64,000 bases of DNA from Bog-473 sp963809715 (GTDB lineage Bacteria; Actinomycetota; Acidimicrobiia; Acidimicrobiales; RAAP-2), in NCBI GenBank assembly GCA_963809715.1, contig CAWEKO010000002.1, positions 62,001 to 126,000 of the forward strand, written 5' to 3'. The notes beneath the pieces are model-generated. The model was not told where the DNA came from, did no database searches, and saw nothing but the letters and a program-made list of their open reading frames with translations. A program made the position numbers and the translations under genes. Below are positions 26,540 to 35,069 of this stretch, one piece after another (position 1 is the first letter of the stretch; the number at the start of each line of letters is the position of its first letter).

Positions 26540-27139
26540 ATGGCGCTGAGCGAACCGGAGGTCTTCGAGCTGGCAGACCGGGCGCTGGTCCGGGTGGTGG
26601 CGCGGATCCGGCCGCAGCAATGGGACGAGGTGCTGCCGGCGAGCTTCATCACCCGGGCCCGGCCGGAGCCGCCGACAGTGCGGGAGCTGATCAACTATCA
26701 CGCCTACGACGACGCGTGGGTGCCGGACACGTTGGCCGGATTGACCATGGACGAGGCGGGCGCCGACAAGTTCTCCGGCGACCTGCTCGGTGACGACCCG
26801 GTGGCCCGGTTCGAGGCCATCGTGGACGCGGCGTGCGTCGCAGCCCGTGCGGTGACGGACCTCGACGCCGTGGCCCATCTCTCGTTCGGGGACTACACGG
26901 TGCGCGAGTACTTCTGGCAGATCAATTCTTTCCGGTGCCTGCGGGCGCACGACATCGCCACAGCGCTCGGCCAAGAGGTCGACCTGGAGCCCCAGTTGGT
27001 GCAAGGGGTGTGGGACGAAGTCAGCCCGCACGCCGAGGAGTGGCGGACCATCGGGGTGTACGGGGCAGCGGTGCCGGTCCCAGAGGACGCGCCGCTCCTG
27101 GACCGGTTGTTGGGGCTGACGGGGCGCCAGCCGGGCTAG
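26540..27139 (+). CDS. TIGR03086-type metal-binding / DinB-like protein
   Basis: Protein of 199 residues resembling the actinobacterial TIGR03086 family of the DinB/mycothiol-dependent isomerase fold. Supporting stretches are PPTVRELINYHAYDDAWVPD near residue 50, a central His/Asp-rich helical part, and the C-terminal VYGAAVPVPEDAPLLDRLLG, which is the family's usual ending. Members are four-helix bundles that often bind a metal and may use mycothiol; the substrate here is unknown. I start at ATG 26540; a GTG two codons earlier is possible. A GA-rich ribosome-binding sequence precedes it. Confidence 0.8.
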   Translation: MALSEPEVFELADRALVRVVARIRPQQWDEVLPASFITRARPEPPTVRELINYHAYDDAWVPDTLAGLTMDEAGADKFSGDLLGDDPVARFEAIVDAACVAARAVTDLDAVAHLSFGDYTVREYFWQINSFRCLRAHDIATALGQEVDLEPQLVQGVWDEVSPHAEEWRTIGVYGAAVPVPEDAPLLDRLLGLTGRQPG

Positions 27140-27151
27140 CCCGGGCCTGGG

Positions 27152-27511
27152 TTACTCGAGCTCCTTCCAGTGCTGGCGCCCGAACAGCCGGCCCCAGCGG
27201 GCGCTCAGTGACGAGCCTTCGTCGCGTGCGGTGTCGGGGTGGAGGACAAGTGTGCCGCTCGGGGCAGGGAGCGCGTCGACCTGATCGTCCGCGATGGTGG
27301 TCGTGACGGCGGCGGTGGTGATGTCGACCACCTGATCCCGGTCTACGAAGCGATGGCCGTGATGGGGGGTCGTCACGACGATGCCGTCGAACAGATCGAG
27401 CTCGGGCACCTGGAGCACGTGCTCGACCGTGCCGAATTGCTCGCCTGACGTGGTCAGGACCGCCGTGCCCGGTTCCAGGGCCATGTAGGAAATGGGCCGT
27501 CCTTCGGTCAC
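27152..27511 (-). CDS. Small PRC-barrel-like protein
   Basis: Protein of 119 residues, started at the GTG that follows a good ribosome-binding site (AAGGAGGACAC). The N-terminal half (LEPGTAVLTTSGEQFGTVEH, then DGIVVTTPHHGHRFVDRDQV) looks like a PRC-barrel, a small beta fold found in ribosome-maturation and photosynthetic-reaction-centre proteins and in many stand-alone actinobacterial proteins. The C-terminal part is polar and ends in a Trp-containing helix. Function unknown. It lies downstream of, and on the same strand as, the acyl-CoA synthetase with 40 nt between. Confidence 0.65.
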   Translation of the reverse strand: MTEGRPISYMALEPGTAVLTTSGEQFGTVEHVLQVPELDLFDGIVVTTPHHGHRFVDRDQVVDITTAAVTTTIADDQVDALPAPSGTLVLHPDTARDEGSSLSARWGRLFGRQHWKELE

Positions 27512-27551
27512 CGTGTCCTCCTTCTTGTCGTCGTCTGTTCTGTCCGAATGG

Positions 27552-29369
27552 TCAGGAAGTGGGCCCGACGAGTTCCTCACGGAGCTCGCGCTTGAGCACC
27601 TTGCCCTGAGGATTGCGGGGGAGTGGCTCGGAGCGGAACCAGATGTGGGTGGGGACCATGAAGCCGGCCAGGCGTTCCTTCACGTGGAGGGCCAGCTCGT
27701 CGGCCGTCACCTTGGCGCCCGGGCGCAGGACGACCACCGCGCCGACCTCCTCGCCGAGCGTCTCGTGGGGGACGCCGATCACGGCGCAGTCGGCCACGGC
27801 GGGGTGCTCGAAGAGGGCGGCCTCGACCTGGACGGAGTAGACGTTCTCGCCGCCCCGGATGATCATGTCCTTGGCCCGGTCGACGATGTAGATGTAGTTC
27901 TCGTCGTCGAGGCGCGCCACGTCGCCCGTGTGCAGCCACCCGCGTGAGAACGTCTTGGCCGTCTCCTCGGGACGGTTCCAATAGCCGCGCACGACGTTGG
28001 GCCCCTTGATCCAGAGTTCTCCCCGCACGTCGGGCCCGTGAGGCGCCGAGTCGTCGGGCTCGTCCTTCGCGTAGTCCTCGGGCAGCACGGCCACGTCGCA
28101 GACGGGGACGGGCGGCCCCACGCTCTCGGGCTTGCCGATGTAGTCGGCCCCCGAGTTCATGGAGGTGACCGACGACGTCTCGGTCAGGCCGTAGCCGTTG
28201 GACGGCTGACCCACGGGCCAGGCTTGGCGGATGCGGCGGACCAGGTCGGGCGGGGCGGGTGCCCCACCGTAGGAGACGCCCCTGACCGAAGACGTGTCGT
28301 ACTTGGAGAAGTTGGGTGAGTCGAGGACCTGCATGACCATGGCCGGCACGCCGCCGAAGGTGGCGATGCGCTCGCGCTCGATCAGCTCGAGGGCCCGCTC
28401 GGGGTCGAAGTGGTGCATCATGACCAGCTTGCCGCCCGCGGCGACGTTGGTGACCATGACCGAGTGGCACCCCGTGGCATGGAACAGCGGGACCGAGAGG
28501 AGGAAGGCGGGCTGGTTCTGCTGGTCGGTCGTCGCCGGCTGCTCGCCGGACCCGTCCTCTTCACCCAGCGCGGAGGCGCCGTAGCGCACGGAGCCCCGGG
28601 TGTTGATGAAGAAGAGGCTCATGAGGTTGGTGCACATGTTGCGATGGGTGCCGACGGCTCCCTTGGGCCGCCCGGTGGTGCCCGACGTGTAGAAGATGGT
28701 GGCGTCGTCCTCCGGATCGATGGTGACGTCGGGAGGCGAGGCGGCCTCATCCACGTCTCCGAGCGCGAGCGGGAAGGGCCATTCGGGAACCTGGGCGTCT
28801 CCTGCCGGGGGCTCGTATACGGCCAGCGGCGCCTCGGTCGGCGTGCGGTGCTCGTCGGCGACGATGACCGCCTTGAGATCTTCGAGCCCGCCGAGGACGG
28901 ACCGGATGCGCTGGGCTCGCTCGGAGTCGACGAAGGCCACCTTGGAGCCCGAGTCCTCGAGTCCGTAGCGCAGCTCCTCGCCGCTCCACCACGCGTTGAG
29001 GGGCACCACGATGGCGCCGAGCAGGCTGGCGGCCCAGAAGGCCATGATCCACTCGGGCAGGTTGCGCATGATGATGGCGACCCGGTCGCCCTGCTCGACG
29101 CCGAAGGTGGTGCGCAGACGGTGGGCCAGGGTGCAGGCGATGCGGTAGTGCTCGGCGAACGTGGTGCGCTCGTCCTCGTAGACCAGGAACGTCTTGTCGC
29201 CGTGCGCCAGCGACATGTCGAACACGACGCGCAGACTGGCCGGCGCGTTCTTCCACGTGCGGGTGGGGACGCCGCGGATGTCGCGCTCCTCCATCTCGAA
29301 GATCTGACCCGGCGCGGTCAGCGTGGCATTGGCCTCGGCGATGGACATGCTGGGCACGTCGCTCGGCAT
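27552..29369 (-). CDS. Long-chain acyl-CoA synthetase / AMP-dependent ligase
   Basis: ANL-superfamily ligase of 605 residues that activates a carboxylic acid through an acyl-adenylate to its CoA thioester. All core motifs are present: FYTSGTTGRPKGAVGTHRN (P-loop-like, about 228-246), YGLTETSSV (adenine pocket), GWLHTGDVARLDDENYIYIVD (hinge region), and the C-terminal lysine in NPQGKVLKRELRE. The start is the ATG overlapping the stop of orn by one base (TGATG); the frame stays open further upstream but over orn. Chain-length preference cannot be read. The WS/DGAT gene nearby is a plausible consumer of acyl-CoA. Confidence 0.92.
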   Translation of the reverse strand: MPSDVPSMSIAEANATLTAPGQIFEMEERDIRGVPTRTWKNAPASLRVVFDMSLAHGDKTFLVYEDERTTFAEHYRIACTLAHRLRTTFGVEQGDRVAIIMRNLPEWIMAFWAASLLGAIVVPLNAWWSGEELRYGLEDSGSKVAFVDSERAQRIRSVLGGLEDLKAVIVADEHRTPTEAPLAVYEPPAGDAQVPEWPFPLALGDVDEAASPPDVTIDPEDDATIFYTSGTTGRPKGAVGTHRNMCTNLMSLFFINTRGSVRYGASALGEEDGSGEQPATTDQQNQPAFLLSVPLFHATGCHSVMVTNVAAGGKLVMMHHFDPERALELIERERIATFGGVPAMVMQVLDSPNFSKYDTSSVRGVSYGGAPAPPDLVRRIRQAWPVGQPSNGYGLTETSSVTSMNSGADYIGKPESVGPPVPVCDVAVLPEDYAKDEPDDSAPHGPDVRGELWIKGPNVVRGYWNRPEETAKTFSRGWLHTGDVARLDDENYIYIVDRAKDMIIRGGENVYSVQVEAALFEHPAVADCAVIGVPHETLGEEVGAVVVLRPGAKVTADELALHVKERLAGFMVPTHIWFRSEPLPRNPQGKVLKRELREELVGPTS

Positions 29370-29983
29370 CACGAACTCTCCTTCTCGGGTACGGCGGCGG
29401 CTGTCGCGTCGTCTGGGGCCGGCGCGGTGGACTTGGGTGGCGGCGCGGCGCCGTTGGTGAAGAAGGCGTCGCGGTAATAGGCGAGCTCCTCGACGCTCTC
29501 GCGGATGTCCTGGAGGGCGCGGTGGCCGCCCTTCTTGGACGGGGCGGCCTTGTAGACCTCGGGGCGCCAGCGCCGGCACAGCTCCTTGATGGTCGAGACG
29601 TCGACCGAGCGGTAGTGGAGATAGTCCTCGATCTCGGGGAGCTGGGTGGCCAGGAAACGGCGGTCGGTTCCGATGGAGTTGCCGGCCAGGGGAACCGTGC
29701 GGGCCTCGGGGATGTGGCGCCGGAGGAACTCGAGGGTCTGGGCCCCGGCGTCGGCCAGGCTGAGAGTGGAGCGCTCGATGTCGGCCAGGAGGCCCGAGCG
29801 GGTGTGCATGTTCAGGACGAACTCATCCATCTCGGCCAGCTGCTCGGGCGAGGCATGGACGACCAGGTCAGGACCTTCCTCGACGATGGTCAGGTCGTCG
29901 TCGGTGATGAGGGAGGCGATCTCGACGATGGTGTGGCGCGCCGGATCGAGCCCCGTCATTTCCAGATCGATCCAGGCCAGCAT
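29369..29983 (-). CDS. orn: Oligoribonuclease
   Basis: 3'-5' exoribonuclease of the DEDDh family that degrades 2-5-nt RNAs and linear di-GMP dinucleotides. The 204-residue protein has ExoI WIDLEMTGLD (D6, E8), ExoII around GNSIGTDRRFLATQLPEIEDY, the characteristic YHYRS-like LHYRSVDVSTIKEL, and ExoIII HRALQDIRESVEELAYYRD. About 25 residues of Pro/Ala-rich tail follow the usual end of the family. It is translationally coupled to the downstream acyl-CoA synthetase by a 1-nt overlap. Confidence 0.95.
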   Translation of the reverse strand: MLAWIDLEMTGLDPARHTIVEIASLITDDDLTIVEEGPDLVVHASPEQLAEMDEFVLNMHTRSGLLADIERSTLSLADAGAQTLEFLRRHIPEARTVPLAGNSIGTDRRFLATQLPEIEDYLHYRSVDVSTIKELCRRWRPEVYKAAPSKKGGHRALQDIRESVEELAYYRDAFFTNGAAPPPKSTAPAPDDATAAAVPEKESS

Positions 29984-30047
29984 GCCGGCCGCATGCTACC
30001 GGCCGTCCTTCCCACGGGGCGGTGGCCGGAGCGGATACTGTCCTTCG

Positions 30048-30491
30048 ATGCTGCGTGTCCCGCTGCAGCGGCTCGACGATGACCTGCCGGTTCCCGCCTA
30101 CGCGCGGGAGGGGGATGCCGGGATCGACCTGATCGCCCGGACAGAGGCGGTCCTGGCCTGCGGGGGTGGCCGGGCCCTGCTGCCTACGGGGGTGGCGGTG
30201 GCCATTCCTCCTGGCTACGCCGGGTTCGTCCTGCCCAGGAGCGGGCTGGCCCTGCGGCACGGCATCACCTGTCTGAACGCACCGGGGCTGATTGACTCGG
30301 GGTACCGGGGTGAGCTGCAGGTGGTGCTGGTGAACACGGATCCCGAGGAGGACTACAAGGTCGCACGAGGCGATCGCATCGCCCAGTTGGTGGTGATGCG
30401 GGTGGAACAGGTCGGGTTCGACCTGGTGGACCGCGAAGGTTTGGGTCAGGCAGAACGCGGTGTCGGCGGGTTCGGCCATACCGGTACGTGA
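30048..30491 (+). CDS. dut: dUTP diphosphatase
   Basis: Trimeric dUTPase of 147 residues converting dUTP to dUMP and pyrophosphate. All five motifs are visible in order: GDAGIDL (1), PRSGLAL (2), GLIDSGYRGELQVVLVN (3), RGDRIAQLVV (4) and RGVGGFGHTG (5, nucleotide-capping tail). The ATG at 30048 gives a standard length. It is divergent from orn, 64 nt apart, and overlaps the following WS/DGAT frame by four bases. Confidence 0.96.
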   Translation: MLRVPLQRLDDDLPVPAYAREGDAGIDLIARTEAVLACGGGRALLPTGVAVAIPPGYAGFVLPRSGLALRHGITCLNAPGLIDSGYRGELQVVLVNTDPEEDYKVARGDRIAQLVVMRVEQVGFDLVDREGLGQAERGVGGFGHTGT

Positions 30492-31963
30492 GCCGAACAG
30501 AGAGGTCGGGTAGTGGAATGGTGATGCGCCCACTCGAGGGCATGGATGCGGCATTCCTGTCGCTCGAGACGCCGACGACACCGATGCACGTGGGGATCGT
30601 GCTGCTCCTCGACCCGCCGGAGGGACGGCGCTCGCTGTTCTCGCCCTCGACCAGGTACACACAGATCCGCAGGGTGATCGAGCAGCGGTTGCACCTGGTG
30701 GAGCCCATGCGCCAGCGGGCCATGCGGGTCCCGTTCGGGCTGCACCACCCGGTCTGGGTGGACGACCCCGACTTCGAACTGGACGACCACTTCACCCGGG
30801 CCAGCCTGCCCTCGCCCGGCGGCAAGGCCGAACTGGATGCCTTCGTGGCATCGGTGATGAGCCGCCAGCTCGACCCCGACCGGCCGCTCTGGGAGATGTG
30901 CGTCGTGGAGGGTCTCACCGGGGGGCGGTCGGCGCTCATCGCCAAGATCCACCACGCCATTCTCGACGGGGTGAGCGGCGCCTCGGTGCTGGCCGCCTTC
31001 ATGGACCTCAACCCGCGCTCGAGGGTGGTCCCGTTGCCGCCGGAGTGGAATCCGGCCCCGCTGCCCTCGAACCTCCAGCTGCTGCGGCACGCGGCGACGG
31101 CGCTGACCCATCAGCCGGGCGCCACCCTCAAGACGTTGCAGGCGGGCATCGAGGCGGTGGCCGACCTCGGCATGAACAACCGGGAGCTGGTCGGGCGGGG
31201 CGAGCAACCACCGCCGGGCTTCTTCGGCGGCCCGCGCACGTCGTTCAACGGTGCGGTCTCCAACCGCAAGCGATTCTGCTCCCTCTCGGTGCCGCTCGAA
31301 GACGTGAAGCTGGTGGGCCGGGCCTTCGAGGCGACCGTCAACGACGTGCTGCTGGCGTGCGTGTCGGGGGCGCTGCGCCGGCTCCTCGAGGTCCGGGGAG
31401 AGGAGGTGGACCGTCCGCTGATCGCCATGGTGCCGGTGTCGACCCGGGCCGAAGGGGCGGAGGAGGACCTGGGGAACCAGGTCTCGGGAATGCTGGTGTC
31501 GCTGGCCAGTGACATCGACGACCCGGTGCGGCGCCTCGACGCGATCTCGGAGTCGGCGCGGGTGGCCAAGGACCAGGAGAAGCTTCACCACGGACGTTTC
31601 GTGAGCGACCTGGCCCAGGTGGCGGTGCCCGCTGTGGCAGCCCGGGTGGCGCGGACCGTCGCCGGTACGCGGCTCTTCGACAAGATGCGCCCGCCGGCCA
31701 ATGTGACGGTCTCGAGCGTCCGGGGGCCCGATTTCGCAATGTTCTGTGCCGGGAGCCGGGTGGTCGACGTGTACCCGGTCGGACCGATGGCCGAGGGGAT
31801 CGGGATGAATGTGACCGTGTTCTCGTATCTCGACCGGGTGTGCTTCGGCGCGCTGGCCTGCAGGAGGCTCGTGCCCGACCTGGAGCAGATGGCGGACTAC
31901 CTGGACGAAGCGCTGGCCGAGCTGGTGGTGGGTGCGCTCGACCTCCAGGCGGCGACGGCCTGA
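30488..31963 (+). CDS. Wax ester synthase / diacylglycerol O-acyltransferase
   Basis: WS/DGAT-family acyltransferase of up to 491 residues, using acyl-CoA to esterify diacylglycerol or long-chain alcohols for storage lipid. The catalytic HHxxxDG motif is KIHHAILDGVSGASV (about 152-166), and the C-terminal family block NVTVSSVRGPDFAMFCAG (about 400-417) is present. The family's usual opening, LEGMDAAFLSLETP, begins near residue 16, so an ATG at 30521 or 30527 is as likely as the GTG at 30488 that overlaps the dut stop. Triacylglycerol or wax storage is common in actinobacteria and fits the acyl-CoA synthetase nearby. Confidence 0.92.
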   Translation: MSRTERSGSGMVMRPLEGMDAAFLSLETPTTPMHVGIVLLLDPPEGRRSLFSPSTRYTQIRRVIEQRLHLVEPMRQRAMRVPFGLHHPVWVDDPDFELDDHFTRASLPSPGGKAELDAFVASVMSRQLDPDRPLWEMCVVEGLTGGRSALIAKIHHAILDGVSGASVLAAFMDLNPRSRVVPLPPEWNPAPLPSNLQLLRHAATALTHQPGATLKTLQAGIEAVADLGMNNRELVGRGEQPPPGFFGGPRTSFNGAVSNRKRFCSLSVPLEDVKLVGRAFEATVNDVLLACVSGALRRLLEVRGEEVDRPLIAMVPVSTRAEGAEEDLGNQVSGMLVSLASDIDDPVRRLDAISESARVAKDQEKLHHGRFVSDLAQVAVPAVAARVARTVAGTRLFDKMRPPANVTVSSVRGPDFAMFCAGSRVVDVYPVGPMAEGIGMNVTVFSYLDRVCFGALACRRLVPDLEQMADYLDEALAELVVGALDLQAATA

Positions 31964-32023
31964 GCCCGGCCGGCGTCGTAATGGATCGACTTCGGTGCAG
32001 CCTGCGCGCATGCGCGAGTGCGA

Positions 32024-33019
32024 TCAAGGACCCGGCAGAGCGATCTCGCCGCTCTGGGCGTGTGCGAGCTCCCGATAATGGCTACGCCAAATGAGCTTGT
32101 AGACACGGCTCCAGCGCGGAATGGATCGAAGGCCGGGGATGAATGGCAACAGGATCAGGCCGGCGGAGAGCACCATCATGATGGCCCACACCTCGAGATC
32201 GCCGTTCGAGGACGAGTTCATGGGCGGTACCTGGTACCACATCGTGTAGAGCCATAACCAGGCTTGCCCGGGGTAGTTCCCCGTTTCGTTCATCATGCCC
32301 CATTGATCACCTGAGAGATGCTGCGCCGTCGCCTGATTGTCCAGGTACGTTCCGTCGGCGAGGAAGAGGAGGGGCTTCGTGTAGTCGGTGCTGTAGAACT
32401 GACCGCCGCTGAGGAGCGCTGTATCGAGAGCGCCGCTTTGCGCCATTCTCGTGAGCGATCCCATCATGAATCCCACGGGTCCAGAGCGGCCTCGTGGCAC
32501 CACGAGTCGGCCGTTGACTTCCTTGGCACGGGCTACGGCGTGCCCGTAGGCGTCCGTCCAGGCTGTCTGTTGTGCCGAAGATGCCTGCTCGTACACATCC
32601 ACGGCCCGCCGCACCGCTGGACTCGGCAGGCTGCCGAGCGGCGCGAGGACGAAGTCCTTCGCGGTGTCGATCGGTTGGTGCACGCCGATCCAGGTCGCGG
32701 GCTCAAAGAAGCCGATGTGCTGCGCCGCGCCGGGGGTGTTGTTGTAGGGGGGTCCGTAGGTGGCGACCCCGCTGGAACCGTCCAGTTCGGTGATCGCCGT
32801 TTGCGCAAAGTCGACCGGGTCCGACGATGCCCACGTCTTGAGGTTGATGGCCGTCTCGTCGGGCGACGAGAACACGATCGCAAGCACGGCGATGAGTGCG
32901 GCAACGGCGAGGAAGGCGACGAACGCTTCGCGGAGAATGTCGTAGGGAACGTAACGACCGGTCCACTCGTGGACGTCGCGATCCGGATTGAAGCGGCGCC
33001 GACTGGGAGAGGGAGTCAT
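32024..33019 (-). CDS. Cytochrome b C-terminal-like membrane protein with large extracytoplasmic insert
   Basis: Protein of 331 residues in an operon with a cytochrome b. One membrane helix near the N-terminus (REAFVAFLAVAALIAVLAIVF, about 29-49) is followed by about 190 polar residues, then two to three C-terminal hydrophobic segments (LEVWAIMMVLSAGLILLPFIPG). This resembles the subunit IV-type C-terminal half of cytochrome b/b6 with a large domain between its first two helices. The PEWY quinol-site motif is not seen; the nearest stretch is LYTMWYQVPPM. ATG overlaps the cytochrome b stop (ATGA). Probably a subunit of a menaquinol-oxidising complex, but the identification is structural rather than motif-based. 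Confidence 0.75.
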   Translation of the reverse strand: MTPSPSRRRFNPDRDVHEWTGRYVPYDILREAFVAFLAVAALIAVLAIVFSSPDETAINLKTWASSDPVDFAQTAITELDGSSGVATYGPPYNNTPGAAQHIGFFEPATWIGVHQPIDTAKDFVLAPLGSLPSPAVRRAVDVYEQASSAQQTAWTDAYGHAVARAKEVNGRLVVPRGRSGPVGFMMGSLTRMAQSGALDTALLSGGQFYSTDYTKPLLFLADGTYLDNQATAQHLSGDQWGMMNETGNYPGQAWLWLYTMWYQVPPMNSSSNGDLEVWAIMMVLSAGLILLPFIPGLRSIPRWSRVYKLIWRSHYRELAHAQSGEIALPGP

Positions 33020-33705
33020 ACCCACTCCTCAGCCTCCGTGGTCGGTCGACGCGAGTCCTCACCGTCAGCGACCGGAGCAAACGGCGGCACGATACCCCGA
33101 CGTCGCACCAGTAAGACGTGCAGTCCGGCGATGAGGACGACACCGATGGGGAGCAAGACGATGTGCCACATCAGCATCTGACCGAAGTTCAGGACATTCC
33201 AGACTGCGCCGGCGCCGGTGGCATTGATTCCGTCCTTGGCCTGCGTCGAAATCCATTGTGAGTCGAAGTTCTGCTGGGACAGGTAGCCGGTGAAGGCGGC
33301 AGCGACCGACACCAGGAAAGAGATCACGCCGGTGGCCCATGTGAGCTTGCGATTGCCGCGCCATGCGGCCATGAAGAACTTGCCCCAAAGGTGGATGACC
33401 ATGAAGAAGAAGAAGCACTCGACGCTCCAAAGGTGGAGGGAGTTCACAAAGTGCCCGACAGAGGAGTGGTGCCACCAATCCGGACCCATGACGGCCAGGA
33501 CGCACCCGGTCACGATGACCCAGGCGAGGCTCACCACGGTGAGCACGCCGAAGACGTAGATCCACGACGCCATGTACGCGGGCTGGCGGTCGGGCAGCAG
33601 CCGCTCCGGGGGAAACGCGGACTCGGCGGCGCGTCGCGTCCGTGCCGTCCACTGTTGGGAAACGTCGTCCCTGCTCTCGAGGTCGCTGGGCGTCTCGACC
33701 GTCAT
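33016..33705 (-). CDS. Cytochrome b N-terminal domain protein (b6-like, di-heme)
   Basis: Four-helix cytochrome b of 229 residues. Heme-ligating histidine pairs are H91/H105 (NSLHLWSVECFFFFMVIHLW) and H181/H196 (LMWHIVLLPIG, AGLHVLL). The spacings of 14 and 15 match the b6 type. It would carry electrons across the membrane between quinol and a c-type cytochrome or other acceptor. ATG overlaps the stop of a 59-residue membrane protein gene upstream, and its own stop overlaps the next gene, so all three are likely made together. No Rieske or cytochrome c1 gene adjoins, so the partner subunits are elsewhere or absent. Confidence 0.9.
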   Translation of the reverse strand: MTVETPSDLESRDDVSQQWTARTRRAAESAFPPERLLPDRQPAYMASWIYVFGVLTVVSLAWVIVTGCVLAVMGPDWWHHSSVGHFVNSLHLWSVECFFFFMVIHLWGKFFMAAWRGNRKLTWATGVISFLVSVAAAFTGYLSQQNFDSQWISTQAKDGINATGAGAVWNVLNFGQMLMWHIVLLPIGVVLIAGLHVLLVRRRGIVPPFAPVADGEDSRRPTTEAEEWV

Positions 33706-33881
33706 CGATCATCTCCGTTTTTGCGACGCGGGAAGGGGAGTGCGATGGCGAGCACGAAGACCACGACCATCAAGAGGATGACAATCAGGTTCGCAACCGA
33801 AATCTGGACGAATCCCCAGTGGATGTAGTGGCCTGGATGGTCGAGATTGACCAGCGAGGCGAGGACGCCATAAATCTGCAT
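33702..33881 (-). CDS. Small single-pass membrane protein of cytochrome b operon (59 aa)
   Basis: A short gene encoding MQIYGVLASLVNLDHPGHYI, then HWGFVQISVANLIVILLMVV and VFVLAIALPFPRRKNGDDR. One strong transmembrane helix (about residues 27-49) is followed by a basic cytoplasmic tail. Its TGA overlaps the cytochrome b ATG (ATGA), and it keeps the high-GC codon choice of its neighbours, which supports a real gene. It may be a small accessory subunit of the complex, as is common for cytochrome b and oxidase complexes. The partly His/aromatic N-terminus (HPGHYIHW) could face the quinol or acceptor side; that is inference. Confidence 0.7.
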   Translation of the reverse strand: MQIYGVLASLVNLDHPGHYIHWGFVQISVANLIVILLMVVVFVLAIALPFPRRKNGDDR

Positions 33882-33968
33882 GGGGCGATTGTCCGCCGAC
33901 CGAGGGCGCGACGCCTAGGGACCTTGGTCCTCTCGGCGTAGGACCTGCCTCTCAGAATCTGTTCAGGT

Positions 33969-34745
33969 CTACCTCGTTTGGGCGCGCCAGCAGAAGGCCC
34001 GCATTGGCACCTCGATGTGGTCACCCTGTGCCAGTTCAGGGTGCGTGTCGAGGTAGCGGCGCATGCCGGCGAGATGGGCCGCCTTGGCCTCGTCCTCCAT
34101 GACGATCACGGCACTGTAGGTGGCGGCGAGACCGATGAGCTCGTCCTTGGTCATGGTCCGGCTCCAGGTGAAGAGCTTGGTTTCGGGATCGATGAACCAC
34201 TCCCGGAGGGTCAGCTCGTCGACGTGATGACGGTGCCGTCGGCGGCGGTCGATCTGGGACTTGTCCTCGGGCTCGAGATCGACGCCGCCGGCCCAGAGGT
34301 CGCGCATCCAGTCGATGGAGCGGTTCGTCCCGTTCCAGACCAGCGCGAGCCGCCCGCCGGGTCGCAGGACCCGAGCCACCTCGGGGATGGCTCGTTCCTC
34401 GTCGACCCAGTGCCAGGCCGACTGGGCGGTGACGACGTCATAGGAGCCGTCGGCTGCGGGGAGCTCCTCGGCTTGGCCCTCGAGCACCTCGACGCCCCGT
34501 ACCTGCGACGAGAGCACGGCGCGCATACGGGCATCGGGTTCGATCGCGGTCACGTGGGGAACGCGCTCGGCCAGCTTGCGGGTGAAGAGACCGGTGCCGG
34601 CGCCGATCTCGAGGGCGTCGGTGGCGCCGACGGGAAGCAGCCAGTCCAGCGCCTCGTCGGGCGGTTCGGAACGAAGCCGGTCGTAGTCGCCGGCGACCGC
34701 TCCGAACGACTTGGAGAGGACGGCCGTGATCTCGTCCTGCTTCAT
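33969..34745 (-). CDS. SAM-dependent methyltransferase (Methyltransf_11 type)
   Basis: Class I methyltransferase of 258 residues. Motif I is DALEIGAGTGLFTRKLAERV (about 42-61), motif II TAIEPDARM, motif post-II SYDVVTAQSAWHWVDEERAI, and VLRPGGRLALVWN matches motif III. The AWHWVD pattern is typical of the Methyltransf_11 group related to trans-aconitate and ubiquinone/menaquinone methylases. It precedes the cytochrome b operon on the same strand with an 87-nt gap and may be unlinked functionally. It is the last gene before the tRNA-Gly. Confidence 0.87.
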   Translation of the reverse strand: MKQDEITAVLSKSFGAVAGDYDRLRSEPPDEALDWLLPVGATDALEIGAGTGLFTRKLAERVPHVTAIEPDARMRAVLSSQVRGVEVLEGQAEELPAADGSYDVVTAQSAWHWVDEERAIPEVARVLRPGGRLALVWNGTNRSIDWMRDLWAGGVDLEPEDKSQIDRRRRHRHHVDELTLREWFIDPETKLFTWSRTMTKDELIGLAATYSAVIVMEDEAKAAHLAGMRRYLDTHPELAQGDHIEVPMRAFCWRAQTR

Positions 34746-34839
34746 CAGGCCAAATCTACCGAGAACTCCCCGCCGGTCGCCCGTAGAGGCGACCTCGCTC
34801 AGGCCGAAAACGCAGGTGAGGACGCTACTCAGCGGGCTT

Positions 34840-34866
34840 TTGACTCCTCAGGTGGCGCGATAGAGT
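34840..34866 (+). promoter_or_regulatory. Candidate promoter of tRNA-Gly
   Basis: TTGACT (34840-34845) and TAGAGT (34861-34866) lie 15 nt apart, just upstream of the tRNA 5' end at 34878. The spacing is short by about two bases, so the assignment is tentative. Confidence 0.4.
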
Positions 34867-34877
34867 GATCTCCCAAC

Positions 34878-34952
34878 GCGGAAGTGGCGCAGCGGTAGCG
34901 CATCACCTTGCCAAGGTGAGGGTCGCGGGTTCGAATCCCGTCTTCCGCTCCA
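34878..34952 (+). tRNA. tRNA-Gly (anticodon GCC)
   Basis: Complete cloverleaf with encoded CCA. Acceptor GCGGAAG (34878-34884) pairs with CTTCCGC (34942-34948); discriminator T, then CCA 34950-34952. D arm GCGC-AGCGGTA-GCGC; anticodon stem TCACC/GGTGA around loop TTGCCAA, giving anticodon GCC; T arm GCGGG-TTCGAAT-CCCGT. This intact copy is the apparent integration target: its 3' part from the anticodon stem onwards recurs seven times over the next 26 kb. The 5' part (acceptor 5' strand and D arm) is found only here. Confidence 0.97.
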
Positions 34953-35069
34953 TTTTAGCAGGTCAGAGGCAGTTTCTCAGCCTGTCGGGCTGTCCGGATT
35001 CTGGCGGATGGCCCACCTTGGCCAGACCGCTCACGAACACCGATGAGCACTCTCGAGTTGGCTGGCCTG

